A DNA stretch of 36,567 nt from an uncultured Lachnospiraceae bacterium (GTDB lineage: Bacteria; Bacillota; Clostridia; Lachnospirales; Lachnospiraceae). Position 1 is the first letter of the stretch; every line of letters begins with the position of its first letter. A program made the position numbers and the translations under genes. The stretch spans positions 1 to 36,567 of the forward strand of contig CAJTMW010000033.1 in the NCBI GenBank assembly GCA_910577275.1, read 5' to 3'. The notes under the pieces are model-generated. The model did not search any database. It worked only from the letters and a program-made list of their open reading frames with translations, and was not told where the DNA came from. This document shows, piece by piece, positions 9,031 to 17,549 of the stretch.

Positions 9031-10254
9031 ATGGATGAGAACATGCTGACATTGGAGAAATTTGAGGAGGCGTCGGAGACTGTAAAGAAGGTGACTCAGG
9101 AAACAAAGCTGGTGTACAGTGATTTTTACAGCGCGCAGACGGAAAACAGAGTTTATTTGAAGCCGGAAAATATGCAGTTTACCGGCGCTTACAAGCTGAG
9201 GGGGGCATACTACAAGCTGAGTACGCTTTCTGAGGAGGAGCGGGCAAAAGGGCTGATTACAGCTTCGGCGGGCAACCATGCCCAGGGCGTGGCGTATGCC
9301 GCAAAGTGCTACGGGGCAAAGGCGGTGATTGTGATGCCCACAACGACTCCGCTGATTAAGGTAAACAGGACGAAAAACTATGGGGCGGAGGTTGTGCTTT
9401 ACGGGGACGTCTATGACGAGGCCTGCGCTCATGCCTGCGAGCTGGCGCAAGAACACGGATATACCTTCATCCATCCCTTTGACGACCTGGCCGTGGCAAC
9501 AGGGCAGGGTACCATTGCCATGGAGATTTTCAAGGAGCTTCCTCTGGTGGATTACATATTGGTGCCGGTGGGCGGCGGCGGTCTTGCAACAGGCGTTTCC
9601 ACCCTGGCAAAGCTTTTAAATCCCAATATTAAGGTTATCGGCGTGGAGCCGGAGGGCGCAAGCTGTCTGAAAGCCTCCATTAAAGAGGGAAAGGTGGTTA
9701 CCCTTGACCATATAAGCACCATTGCCGACGGCACGGCGGTGAAGACGCCGGGGGAGAAGATTTTCCCTTATCTTTGTAAAAATCTGGACGGAATTATCAC
9801 GGTGCCCGACGAGGAGCTGGTGGTTGCCTTTCTGGATATGGTGGAGAACCACAAAATGGTGGTGGAAAACTCGGGGCTTCTGACCGTGGCGGCGTTGAAG
9901 CATCTGAATGTAAAGAAGAAAAAGGTGGTTTCCATCTTAAGCGGAGGAAATATGGACGTGATTACCATGTCTTCCGTGGTACAGCAGGGGCTGATTATGC
10001 GGGACCGTATCTTCACCGTTTCCGTCCTGCTCCCGGATAAGCCCGGGGAGCTTTCCCATGTGGCGGACGTGATTGCAAAAGAAAACGGCAACGTTATCAA
10101 GTTAGAGCACAACCAGTTTGTCTCCATTAACAGGAATGCGGCCGTGGAGCTTAGGATTACCATGGAGGCATTCGGGACGGAGCACAAGCATCAGATAATT
10201 AAGGCGCTTGAGAGGAACGGGTATCAGCCGAAGCTGGTAAGGGCAAATATATAG
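9031..10254 (+). CDS. ilvA: Threonine ammonia-lyase (threonine dehydratase), ACT-domain form
   Basis: A PLP enzyme that deaminates threonine to 2-oxobutanoate, used for isoleucine synthesis or for catabolism. The 407 residues hold the PLP lysine K55 in TGAYKLRGA, the SAGNHAQG loop, the phosphate-binding VPVGGGGLATG near 178, and a C-terminal ACT domain starting near 330 (FTVSVLLPDKPGELSHVA). The single ACT domain and the length resemble catabolic or clostridial types more than the 500-residue biosynthetic IlvA with its double regulatory domain. GAGAGGAGG lies upstream of the start. No T-box leader was recognised. The symbol tdcB could equally apply. Confidence 0.9.
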   Translation: MDENMLTLEKFEEASETVKKVTQETKLVYSDFYSAQTENRVYLKPENMQFTGAYKLRGAYYKLSTLSEEERAKGLITASAGNHAQGVAYAAKCYGAKAVIVMPTTTPLIKVNRTKNYGAEVVLYGDVYDEACAHACELAQEHGYTFIHPFDDLAVATGQGTIAMEIFKELPLVDYILVPVGGGGLATGVSTLAKLLNPNIKVIGVEPEGASCLKASIKEGKVVTLDHISTIADGTAVKTPGEKIFPYLCKNLDGIITVPDEELVVAFLDMVENHKMVVENSGLLTVAALKHLNVKKKKVVSILSGGNMDVITMSSVVQQGLIMRDRIFTVSVLLPDKPGELSHVADVIAKENGNVIKLEHNQFVSINRNAAVELRITMEAFGTEHKHQIIKALERNGYQPKLVRANI

Positions 10255-10286
10255 TAGGGCGGTAGGAAGGACGCCGGGTCAGTGAG

Positions 10287-10332
10287 ATATGCCTTCGTCG
10301 GCACGCTCTCGCTTTGCCTCCTTAAGGTATAT
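10287..10332. repeat. Foldback element, copy A (short form)
   Basis: Arms ATATGCCTT (10287-10295) and AAGGTATAT (10324-10332) pair with one wobble. They flank a 28-base core running from CGTCGGCACGCTCTCGCT to CTCCTT (10296-10323). The core ends match those of copies B (13460-13564) and C (23473-23560), but the A/T-run hairpin in the middle of B and C is missing. The arms differ from those of B and C. The rest of the 167-base gap to yitT shows only weak secondary pairing. Confidence 0.65.
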
Positions 10333-10423
10333 TGCACGGAACCGGCTGTCTTTGGCAGGCCTGACTTAGTCTGGCATTTGGGAGTGCGAAGCAGGAAGAA
10401 TATCGTTAAAGGAAGGGTAGCAG

Positions 10424-11299
10424 ATGAAATCCGGTAAAATGGCGAAGGTTTATAGGAATATATTGAAATACCTGGTGATTACAGTTGCGGCGGCGGCTTA
10501 CGGGGCGGGAATCAGTTTGTTTATCGACCCGAATAATCTGGCGCCGGGAGGGGTGTCGGGTCTTTCTATCGTTGTAAACCGTCTGATTCCCGTTGAAACG
10601 GGAACGATATATCTGATTATCAATATTCCCATCATGATTCTGGGGGTGTGGAAATTCGGATTTAAGTTTATCATCTCTACTCTGTATACAATTTTTGCAG
10701 TATCCATATTTACCAATGCGTTTTCGGGAATGCCTCCGCTTACCGGCGAACCGCTTCTTGGCGGGATTTTTGGCGGGATGCTGGCAGCGGTGGGAATCGG
10801 CGTGGTGATGCGGGCAGGCGCGACCACAGGGGGTACGGATATTATTGTAAAATGCTTAAAATTGCGGAAGCCCCATCTCAAAACCGGAACGATTTTTCTC
10901 TCCATCGACGCGGTAATTATCTGTATCGGCGGTATTGTGTTCGGAAATCTGGACACGGTCTTTTTCAGTGTGATTTCTGCGGCGGTGACTTCACGGGTGC
11001 TGGATTTAATTCTGTACGGACGGGACGAGGCAAAAATGATATTTATCATCAGCAATTCCTCCGAGGCCATCACCCAGAGAATTTTAATCGAGCTCGATAC
11101 CGGCGTCACTCATCTTACGGGCACAGGGGCATTTAAGAAGGAGAATAAGCAGATTATTCTCTGCGTTGTCAGGAAGCAGAATGCCTACAAGGTGGAGGAA
11201 ATCGTAAAGCAGGAGGATGCCAGCGCGTTTATGATTATATCCAGCGCCACGGAGATATACGGGGAGGGGTATAAGAGCTATTACGGGGAGCGGCTGTGA
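10424..11299 (+). CDS. YitT family integral membrane protein (DUF161/DUF2179)
   Basis: A 291-residue membrane protein of the YitT family, whose transport or signalling role is unknown. About five or six hydrophobic segments fill residues 12-180, with the family motif LAPGGVSGLSIVVN near residue 38 and MRAGATTGGTDII near 128. The C-terminal cytoplasmic DUF2179 domain (about 190-285) contains DTGVTHLTGTGAFKKENKQIILCVV. AAAGGAAGGG precedes the start. It lies between ilvA and a cell-wall hydrolase with no clear operon link. Confidence 0.88.
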   Translation: MKSGKMAKVYRNILKYLVITVAAAAYGAGISLFIDPNNLAPGGVSGLSIVVNRLIPVETGTIYLIINIPIMILGVWKFGFKFIISTLYTIFAVSIFTNAFSGMPPLTGEPLLGGIFGGMLAAVGIGVVMRAGATTGGTDIIVKCLKLRKPHLKTGTIFLSIDAVIICIGGIVFGNLDTVFFSVISAAVTSRVLDLILYGRDEAKMIFIISNSSEAITQRILIELDTGVTHLTGTGAFKKENKQIILCVVRKQNAYKVEEIVKQEDASAFMIISSATEIYGEGYKSYYGERL

Positions 11300-11355
11300 T
11301 TTCATCCAAATAAGAAGTATTTACGGACAGGCGTGAAAATGGAAAGGATAAACAA

Positions 11356-11384
11356 TTGAAAATCGTTGCATTTCATAATATACT
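11356..11384 (+). promoter_or_regulatory. Promoter for the GH25 gene
   Basis: TTGAAA (11356-11361), a 17-base spacer and TATACT (11379-11384) lie about 37 bases before the GH25 start codon. Confidence 0.7.
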
Positions 11385-11420
11385 TATCTGGTAACAGCAA
11401 GCTGGAAAGGTGCGGGAAGA

Positions 11421-12521
11421 ATGAGCGAGAAATCAATGAGAAGAAACAGGAAACGGCAGCGGATAAGCCTGCTTAGAAATATTGTGTTCAGTCTGGTGAC
11501 GCTGACTGCACTGACCGGCTGTATCGGTCTGCTTTTGCAGAATTATGCGCTGAAAAATGAAGGCCGGGAAACTATGGGGCGTTTAAACGAGCTTGAGGAT
11601 TACAGCAGCGAGCACATTTACACTCAGGCGGAGCTGGATGCCTATGTTCAGGGAGCGGCGGTCACGGCGAAGGAGTCGGAGCGGGAAAGCATTCTCGGAG
11701 AGTTAAAGGGCAAGGTGAAGTCGGGAGAAAGCACCGTGTCCATTTTGCGGGAGCTTTATCCTGAGGACGTGGTTGTGTATGCCGATGGGAGTTATTCCTT
11801 TTTCCCGATAACGGACGAGCTGAAAAAGCACAATTACAATCCTGAGAATTTTGTCCTTAAGAATAATAACGAGATTGTATACATAGATGAAAACGAACAG
11901 ACGGTTTCCTTAAAAGGAGTGGATGTCTCCAGACATCAGGGAACCATTGACTGGCGGAGGGTTTCCGGCGAGGATATTTCCTATGCCTTTATCCGGGCAG
12001 GCTTTCGGGGCAATACGGAAGGGAAGATTTCCGAGGACGAATATTTTGCCGACAACATTGAAGGGGCGCTTGAGAACGGCATTGACGTGGGGATTTATTT
12101 TTATACCCAGGCCCTTGATGAGGAGGAGGCAGTCGAGGAGGCGGAATTTGTGCTGGATTTAATCGAGCCTTACGATGTGTCCTACCCGGTGGTGCTTGAC
12201 CTGGAGGAGGTGGGCCTTGACGACACAAGAACCTCCGAAATGACGAAGGAGGACTACACGAAGGCGGCGGTGGCTTTCTGCGAGACCGTTAAAAAGGCGG
12301 GATATACGCCCATGATATACGGGAATCTGAAAACTTTTATGATTATGCTCGATATGAAGCAGATTGAAGATTATGACAAGTGGTTTGCCTATTATGACGA
12401 GTCCGTGTACTTCCCCTATGATTTTACTATCTGGCAATATTCCTCCAAAGGAGCGGTGAACGGTATCGGCGGGGACGTGGATATGAACGTCTGCATGAAG
12501 GATTATGCGGGAAGGAACTGA
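11421..12521 (+). CDS. Membrane-anchored GH25 muramidase (lysozyme family)
   Basis: Predicted to cleave the MurNAc-GlcNAc bond of peptidoglycan at the cell surface. A basic N-terminus is followed by a hydrophobic stretch (about 17-41), either a signal anchor or, because it contains LTGC at 31-34, a lipoprotein signal. A linker of about 120 residues with heptad-like charge follows. The GH25 domain starts near 165 with KGVDVSRHQGTIDW and continues through FIRAGFRG, GIYFYTQA and VVLDLEE, which hold the expected catalytic Asp and Glu. It ends IWQYSSKG...GDVDMNV. GGAAGA lies before the start. No cell-wall-binding repeats are present. A role in growth or remodelling is inferred; it is not adjacent to phage lysis genes. 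Confidence 0.88.
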   Translation: MSEKSMRRNRKRQRISLLRNIVFSLVTLTALTGCIGLLLQNYALKNEGRETMGRLNELEDYSSEHIYTQAELDAYVQGAAVTAKESERESILGELKGKVKSGESTVSILRELYPEDVVVYADGSYSFFPITDELKKHNYNPENFVLKNNNEIVYIDENEQTVSLKGVDVSRHQGTIDWRRVSGEDISYAFIRAGFRGNTEGKISEDEYFADNIEGALENGIDVGIYFYTQALDEEEAVEEAEFVLDLIEPYDVSYPVVLDLEEVGLDDTRTSEMTKEDYTKAAVAFCETVKKAGYTPMIYGNLKTFMIMLDMKQIEDYDKWFAYYDESVYFPYDFTIWQYSSKGAVNGIGGDVDMNVCMKDYAGRN

Positions 12522-12571
12522 CGGCGGCTTAAGGCAAGGGTGGCGGTAACCAGATTAGGAGCGCAGAAGCT

Positions 12572-13414
12572 ATGGAAGAAATCCGGGAATGGGTGAAAAG
12601 CGGATATCTGATGGAGAAGTTCCGGCTGTTTCATTTAAAGGACAACGAGCCCAGGGAATATGAATATCACTATCATGATTTTCATAAATTAATCTGGTTT
12701 ATTTCGGGCGAGGTGGAATATCATATAGAGGGAAAGTCCTACAAACTGGAGCCTCACGATATCCTTCTGGTGAACAAGGGGGAGATTCACAAGCCCTTTG
12801 TGGAAAACAGCGCCATATATGAGAGATATGTCTTTTACATTTCCAGCGAATACCTTGACGAGCATTCCGAAGCGGAAAGCAGCCTGGATTTATGCTTTTC
12901 CATGTCCAGAACGGAAAACGGGAATGTGGTCCGGCCCTCCGCGGCGGTGAGCAGGATTCTGTTTGAAACGGTAAAACTCTTAGAGACGGCGGAAAATGAC
13001 AGCGGATATGCAAAGGATATGTATTGCAGAATCCTTTTCCTCAAGCTTTTAATCGAGCTGAACCGCTACTGTATCGCTCACCCGGAGGCGTTTCACAAAA
13101 CGGCAAGGTATGATAAAAAGGTGGTGGAAATGATTCACTATATCAACGACCACCTGAAAGGAGATTTGTCTATTGAGGCGCTGTCGGGCAGGTTTTACTT
13201 AAGCAAGTATCATATGATGCGCAAGTTCAAGGAGGAAACGGGGTATTCCATGCATCAGTATGTGCTGGAAAAGCGCATTCTTGCCGCCAGGCATCTGATT
13301 CTGGCGGGAATGCCGGCGACAGCTGCCAGCCTGGAATGCGGGTTTAAGGATTATTCCACGTTCAGCAGAGCCTACAAAAAGATACTGGGGCAGACGCCGT
13401 CGGATGTCTTTTAA
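12572..13414 (+). CDS. AraC family transcriptional regulator with cupin sensor domain
   Basis: A 280-residue DNA-binding regulator. The N-terminal half is an AraC-type cupin (HYHDFHKLIWFISGEVEYHIEG, LLVNKGEIHKPF), the kind that usually senses a small molecule. The C-terminal ~100 residues hold two helix-turn-helix motifs (LSIEALSGRFYLSKYHMMRKFKEETG and AASLECGFKDYSTFSRAYKKILGQTPSDVF). AGGAG sits 12 bases before the ATG. The target is unknown. Such regulators often control a neighbouring metabolic operon, but none is adjacent here. Confidence 0.9.
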   Translation: MEEIREWVKSGYLMEKFRLFHLKDNEPREYEYHYHDFHKLIWFISGEVEYHIEGKSYKLEPHDILLVNKGEIHKPFVENSAIYERYVFYISSEYLDEHSEAESSLDLCFSMSRTENGNVVRPSAAVSRILFETVKLLETAENDSGYAKDMYCRILFLKLLIELNRYCIAHPEAFHKTARYDKKVVEMIHYINDHLKGDLSIEALSGRFYLSKYHMMRKFKEETGYSMHQYVLEKRILAARHLILAGMPATAASLECGFKDYSTFSRAYKKILGQTPSDVF

Positions 13415-13424
13415 GTGTTTTCTG

Positions 13425-13600
13425 CCGGTAAGACGGGCTCTGTATCGGTAAATATCCAACGTCGTCGCGCTTTCGCTCCACAAAAACGCAACAGACGCTA
13501 AACTCGCGAGCCGCGTGGCAGCTCGTAACCTCGCTAAGCGCTGGCGTTTTTGTAGGGACTCCTTTTGGATACTGTACCGATACAGAGCCCGGCTGACCGG
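13425..13600. repeat. Foldback element, copy B (long form)
   Basis: The outer arms are GGGCTCTGTATCGGTA (13435-13450) and its exact reverse complement (13575-13590). They are extended outward by CCGGT/ACCGG and inward by ATATCCAA/TTGGATA. Inside, a core from CGTCGTCGCGCTTTCGCT to CTCCTT (13460-13564) contains a second stem, CAAAAACGC (13481-13489) with GCGTTTTTG (13544-13552). The core resembles copies A and C; the arms do not. It lies between araC and ylxM and has no open reading frame of its own. Confidence 0.8.
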
Positions 13601-13626
13601 CGAACAATACTTTCTGAAATTAATCT

Positions 13627-13666
13627 ATGCCTGTCAAGTAAAAATGCTTGACAGGCATATTTTTTT
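13627..13666 (+). terminator. Intrinsic terminator before ylxM
   Basis: A perfect 12-bp stem, 13627-13638 with 13647-13658, is followed by a run of Ts to 13666. It ends upstream transcription from araC. Its 3' arm also contains the -35 box of the next promoter. Confidence 0.88.
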
Positions 13667-13676
13667 GTAGTATTCT
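13648..13676 (+). promoter_or_regulatory. Promoter of the ylxM-ffh operon, overlapping the terminator
   Basis: TTGACA (13648-13653) lies inside the 3' arm of the terminator. A 17-base spacer and TATTCT (13671-13676) follow. The predicted start is about 10 bases before the ylxM ATG, giving a very short leader. Confidence 0.78.
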
Positions 13677-13692
13677 AACTCAGGTGATACAG

Positions 13693-14034
13693 ATGGAAAA
13701 GATTGTTGAGCAGGGACTTTTGTATGATTTTTACGGGGAACTGCTGACAGAGCATCAGAAGAAAATATATGAGGATGTGGTGTATCATGACCTTTCTCTT
13801 GCGGAAATTGCGTCGGAGAACGGGATTTCCCGTCAGGGAGTGCATGATATGATAAGGCGGTGCAGCCGCATTTTGCAGGAATATGAAGATAAGCTGCATC
13901 TGGTGGAGCGTTTTATGAGAATCAGGGACAATGTCTTAAAGCTTGACGCTCTGGCGGAGGATACCGGATTGACAAGGGAGGAGCTGGCCTTAAAGGTCAG
14001 GGGAATATCTTCCCGGATATTAGAGGAGCTGTGA
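13693..14034 (+). CDS. ylxM: YlxM family SRP-associated helix-turn-helix protein
   Basis: A 113-residue all-helical protein of the UPF0122/YlxM family, which in Gram-positive bacteria is encoded directly before ffh and is reported to associate with the signal recognition particle. The sigma-70 region-4-like HTH is seen in LTEHQKKIYEDVVYHDLSLAEIASENGISRQGVHDMI. The start at 13693 follows AGGTGAT; the TTG at 13648 would fall inside the promoter. ffh begins 3 bases after the stop. Confidence 0.92.
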   Translation: MEKIVEQGLLYDFYGELLTEHQKKIYEDVVYHDLSLAEIASENGISRQGVHDMIRRCSRILQEYEDKLHLVERFMRIRDNVLKLDALAEDTGLTREELALKVRGISSRILEEL

Positions 14035-14037
14035 TTC

Positions 14038-15393
14038 ATGGCATTTGAGAGTTTAACGGATAAACTTCAAAACGTATTCAAAAATCTCCGCAGTAAGGGC
14101 AGGCTTACGGAGGAGGACGTCAAAACGGCGTTAAAGGAAGTTAAGCTTGCGCTTTTGGAGGCGGACGTTAATTTCAAGGTCGTGAAGCAGTTTATAAAGG
14201 CTGTGGAGGAGCGCGCCATCGGCGCCGATGTGATGAACGGCTTAAATCCGGGGCAGATGGTGATTAAAATCGTCAACGAGGAAATGGTCGCCCTCATGGG
14301 CTCGGAGACCACCGAAATTAAAATGCAGCCCGGAAAGTCCATTACCACGATTATGATGTGCGGCCTGCAGGGTGCCGGTAAGACCACCACCACCGCAAAG
14401 ATTGCGGGAAAGCTGAAGCTGAAAGGCAAGAATTCCCTTCTGGTGGCCTGCGACGTATACAGGCCCGCGGCCATTAAGCAGCTGCAAATCAACGGGGAAA
14501 AGCAGCAGGTTGACGTGTTTTCCATGGGAGATAACCAGAACCCTGTGGATATTGCAAAGGCGGCAATCGAGCATGCCAGAAAGCACGGCCACAATGTGGT
14601 GATTTTGGATACTGCCGGTCGTCTCCACATAGATGAGGATATGATGGCGGAGCTTGCGGCCATCAAGGAGCAGGTGGAGGTTCACCAGACGCTTCTGGTG
14701 GTGGACGCCATGACAGGTCAGGACGCCGTCACGGTGGCAAAGGAATTTGATGAGAAAATAGGGCTGGACGGCGTGGTTTTGTCCAAGATGGACGGCGATA
14801 CCAGAGGCGGAGCGGCGCTTTCCGTCAAGGCTGTCACCGGAAAGCCGATTTTATATGTGGGTATGGGCGAAAAGCTGTCGGATTTGGAGCAGTTTTATCC
14901 CGACAGAATGGCCAGCCGCATTCTGGGAATGGGCGATGTGCTTTCTCTGATTGAGAAGGCGCAGGAGAACATTTCCATAGACGAGGATAAGGAAAAAGAG
15001 ATGGCTGCCCGTATGAAGAAGGGCAAGTTCGATTTTGAGGATTATCTGGAAAGCATGAAGCAGATGCGCAAGATGGGCGGTCTTACCAGCATTTTAAGCA
15101 TGATGCCGGGAATGGGGCAGCAGCTTGGAAATATTGAGTCCATGATAGATGAAAAGCAGCTGGCGAGAACAGAGGCCATTATCTTAAGCATGACGCCCCA
15201 GGAGAGGAAAAATCCAAAGCTCCTTAACCTGAGCAGAAAGAGCAGGATTGCAAGAGGCGCCGGGGTGGATATGGCGGTTGTCAACCGTTTTGTGAAGCAG
15301 TTTGAGCAGTCCCAGAAGATGATGAAGCAGATGCCCCAGCTCATGGGCGGAAAGCGGAGAGGAAGATTCGGCGGAATGAAATTTCCGTTCTGA
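14038..15393 (+). CDS. ffh: Signal recognition particle protein (SRP54 homologue)
   Basis: Binds 4.5S/6S RNA and signal peptides and targets ribosomes to FtsY. In the 451 residues the NG domain has G1 GLQGAGKTTTTAKIAGKL (near 109), DVYRPAAIKQL, DTAGR and SKMDGDTRGG. The methionine-rich M domain begins near 325 and holds SMMPGM, the RNA-binding stretch SRKSRIARGAG and MMKQMPQLM. Length and order are typical. It is co-transcribed with ylxM, and ftsY lies upstream. Confidence 0.98.
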   Translation: MAFESLTDKLQNVFKNLRSKGRLTEEDVKTALKEVKLALLEADVNFKVVKQFIKAVEERAIGADVMNGLNPGQMVIKIVNEEMVALMGSETTEIKMQPGKSITTIMMCGLQGAGKTTTTAKIAGKLKLKGKNSLLVACDVYRPAAIKQLQINGEKQQVDVFSMGDNQNPVDIAKAAIEHARKHGHNVVILDTAGRLHIDEDMMAELAAIKEQVEVHQTLLVVDAMTGQDAVTVAKEFDEKIGLDGVVLSKMDGDTRGGAALSVKAVTGKPILYVGMGEKLSDLEQFYPDRMASRILGMGDVLSLIEKAQENISIDEDKEKEMAARMKKGKFDFEDYLESMKQMRKMGGLTSILSMMPGMGQQLGNIESMIDEKQLARTEAIILSMTPQERKNPKLLNLSRKSRIARGAGVDMAVVNRFVKQFEQSQKMMKQMPQLMGGKRRGRFGGMKFPF

Positions 15394-15446
15394 CAGTCCC
15401 TGATTTTGGCGGAGCTTCTGTTTGCGGGAGGGCGGAAAAGTATGTT

Positions 15447-15483
15447 GAAAACGGAAGCGTTTTCTTAAGGGAAATATTTTCCC
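15447..15483 (+). promoter_or_regulatory. Two small hairpins in the rpsP leader
   Basis: GAAAACG/CGTTTTC (15447-15464, loop GAAG) is followed 4 bases later by GGGAAA/TTTCCC (15469-15483, loop TAT). They lie in the 145-base ffh-rpsP gap. The second is followed by CCGGGAAGG rather than Ts. This may be a processing or attenuation site separating ffh from the ribosomal genes. Function is inferred. Confidence 0.45.
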
Positions 15484-15538
15484 CGGGAAGGTTTCTGTTT
15501 AAAATAAATAATGAAAGAAAAATTACGGAGGTAAGGAA

Positions 15539-15784
15539 ATGGCAGTAAAAATCAGATTAAGAAGAATGGGTCGTAAGAAAGCTCCTTTCTATAGAATCGT
15601 TGTAGCGGATTCCCGCTCACCGAGAGACGGAAGGGTGATTGAAGAAATCGGAACCTATGACCCCAAGACAGAGCCCAGTACCGTTCATGTAAACGAAGAA
15701 CTGGCTAAGAAGTGGCTCGCAAACGGCGCTCAGCCCACAGAGGTGGTTGCTAAAATTCTGAAAATAGCAGGCATCGAAAAATAA
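15539..15784 (+). CDS. rpsP: 30S ribosomal protein bS16
   Basis: An 81-residue protein starting MAVKIRLRRMGRKKAPFYRIVVADSRSPRDGR, the signature of bS16, which is needed for 30S assembly. Length is normal. ACGGAGGTAAGG provides a strong ribosome binding site. It is followed by khpA after 30 bases, as in other Firmicutes. Confidence 0.98.
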   Translation: MAVKIRLRRMGRKKAPFYRIVVADSRSPRDGRVIEEIGTYDPKTEPSTVHVNEELAKKWLANGAQPTEVVAKILKIAGIEK

Positions 15785-15814
15785 AACCGCGTTAGCAACT
15801 TTTTGGAGGTGACT

Positions 15815-16042
15815 ATGAAAGAATTAGTTGAAGTAATCGCAAAGGCACTTGTGGAGCATCCTGATGAGGTTGTAGTGACGCAGAAGGAAGAGGGGAAGCA
15901 CATTACCATTGAACTTCATGTAGCCGCATCCGATATGGGCAAAGTGATTGGAAAGCAGGGAAGAATTGCCAAGGCAATCCGTTCCGTAGTAAAGGCGGCT
16001 TCATCCAAAGAAAATCAGAAAGTTGACGTGGAAATCGTCTGA
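15815..16042 (+). CDS. khpA: KH-domain RNA-binding protein KhpA (YlqC)
   Basis: A 75-residue single KH domain with the RNA-contacting loop GKQG in MGKVIGKQGRIAKAIRSVVKAA. KhpA proteins pair with KhpB/Jag and affect cell elongation and mRNAs in Gram-positive bacteria. The start at 15815 follows TTGGAGGTGACT; the TTG at 15803 is part of that ribosome binding site. The position between rpsP and rimM is conserved. The small gene ylqD, found after this gene in Bacillus, is absent. Confidence 0.94.
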   Translation: MKELVEVIAKALVEHPDEVVVTQKEEGKHITIELHVAASDMGKVIGKQGRIAKAIRSVVKAASSKENQKVDVEIV

Positions 16043-16101
16043 TAAGACCCACCAGTGCAGATGCGCCGGAACAGGGATGAAATTGAAAAAGGTATAGGCA
16101 G

Positions 16102-16138
16102 AAGGGATGTTCTTTCGTTTAGAACGGGGACATCCTTT
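16102..16138 (+). promoter_or_regulatory. Hairpin just upstream of rimM
   Basis: AAGGGATGT (16102-16110) pairs with ACATCCTTT (16130-16138) with one wobble; an inner GTTC/GAAC extends it. It ends 19 bases before the rimM ATG. No T-run follows, and the rimM ribosome binding site (AAGAG) is weak, so translational control or mRNA processing is possible. It fits low expression of rimM/trmD relative to the flanking ribosomal genes. Confidence 0.5.
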
Positions 16139-16157
16139 CTTAATAAGAGTATTTAAG

Positions 16158-16682
16158 ATGGAAAAATTATTAAAGGTGGGAGTGATTTCTTCCACACACG
16201 GTTTAAAGGGGGAAGTCAAGGTATTTCCCACCACTGACGATGTAAAGCGTTTCCGGCAGTTAAAGGAAGTTCTGCTTGACGCCGGAGACGAAAAAACTGT
16301 GCTTCAAATAGAGCAGGTAAAGTTTTTTAAGCAGTTTGTCATCCTGAAATTCAAGGGAATCGACGATATTGAGGATGTTCAGAAGTATAAAGGGAAGGAT
16401 TTGCTCGTCACCAGGGAAAATGCGGTTAAGCTGAAAAAGGACGAGTACTTTATTGCGGATTTGATTGGCGTCGGCGTGATATCGGATGACAATTCACTGA
16501 GAGGAATATTAAAGGACGTGATTCAGACAGGCGCAAACGACGTCTATGTGATTGACCTGGAGGACGGGCGGCAGCTCCTTCTTCCGGCCATAAAGGAATG
16601 CGTCCTTATGGTTGATTTGGATGAGAATATAATGAAAATCCATGTTCTTGATGGACTGCTGGATGACGAGGTGGTAAAATGA
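16158..16682 (+). CDS. rimM: Ribosome maturation factor RimM
   Basis: Assists maturation of the 30S head through contact with uS19. The 174-residue product has the N-terminal domain (VGVISSTHGLKGEVKVFPTTDD) and the C-terminal PRC-barrel-type domain (DEYFIADLIGVGVI...ANDVYVI...LLLPAIKECVLMVDL). The start at 16158 gives the family N-terminus, although the ribosome binding site is weak. Its stop codon overlaps the trmD start (ATGA). Confidence 0.95.
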   Translation: MEKLLKVGVISSTHGLKGEVKVFPTTDDVKRFRQLKEVLLDAGDEKTVLQIEQVKFFKQFVILKFKGIDDIEDVQKYKGKDLLVTRENAVKLKKDEYFIADLIGVGVISDDNSLRGILKDVIQTGANDVYVIDLEDGRQLLLPAIKECVLMVDLDENIMKIHVLDGLLDDEVVK

Positions 16683-17500
16683 GTTCCTGTGCGGATTCCC
16701 ATGTGAGCTTTCACGTGCTTACCCTGTTTCCCAAAATGGTCAGTCAGGGACTGTCCGCCAGTGTGACGGGACGCGCTTTTGAAAAAGGGATAATTTCTCT
16801 GGAAACAGTAAATATCAGGGATTATACCTTAAGCAGACACAAAAAAGTGGACGATTATCCTTACGGCGGCGGTGCCGGTATGCTGATGCAGGCCCAGCCG
16901 GTTTACGACGCTTTCCGGGCAACCGTGGACAGAATAAACGAAAGCGGCGGGGACGGGGAAAAGGCAAGGGTAATCTATGTGACGCCTCAGGGAAGATGCT
17001 TTCGTCAGGATATGGCAAAAGAATTTGCCGGGGAGAGGGATTTGATTTTTCTCTGCGGCCATTATGAGGGAATCGACGAGCGCGTTCTTGAGGAAATCGT
17101 TACGGATTATGTTTCCATAGGAGACTATGTGCTTACCGGCGGCGAGCTGCCGGCAATGGTGATGATTGACGCCATTTCACGGATGGTTCCCGGAGTTTTA
17201 AAAAACAGCGAGTCCGCCGAAATCGAGAGCTTTGGAAACTATCTGCTGGAATATCCCCAGTATTCAAGGCCGGAGATATGGCGGGGCAAAAGTGTTCCCG
17301 GCATACTTTTATCCGGCGACCACGAGAAGGTGGAGGAATGGCGCCTGGAGCAGTCTTTAGAGCGGACGAGGAGACTGCGGCCGGAGCTTTATGAAAAGTG
17401 GGCGGCTGAAAATCAGGAGTATTTTATAAAGAAGGCAAAGCGGGAAGAAAGGGCGCGCAAAAAGGCGCTTAAGCAAAAGAAGGCTTTGGGCGGCTCTTAA
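16679..17500 (+). CDS. trmD: tRNA (guanine-37-N1)-methyltransferase
   Basis: Methylates G37 next to the anticodon, preventing +1 frameshifts. The 273-residue product has the trefoil-knot SAM site: VIYVTPQGRCF, LCGHYEGIDERV and SIGDYVLTGGELPAMVMIDAISRMVPGVL. The basic C-terminal tail (KKAKREERARKKALKQKKA) is longer than usual. The N-terminus has about 8 residues before the usual xFHVLTLFP. The overlap with the rimM stop supports the annotated ATG. Confidence 0.96.
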   Translation: MSSCADSHVSFHVLTLFPKMVSQGLSASVTGRAFEKGIISLETVNIRDYTLSRHKKVDDYPYGGGAGMLMQAQPVYDAFRATVDRINESGGDGEKARVIYVTPQGRCFRQDMAKEFAGERDLIFLCGHYEGIDERVLEEIVTDYVSIGDYVLTGGELPAMVMIDAISRMVPGVLKNSESAEIESFGNYLLEYPQYSRPEIWRGKSVPGILLSGDHEKVEEWRLEQSLERTRRLRPELYEKWAAENQEYFIKKAKREERARKKALKQKKALGGS

Positions 17501-17549
17501 AATTTTGCTTGCAATTTGTCCGATAATGTGGTAAATTTCTATTGTTGCG

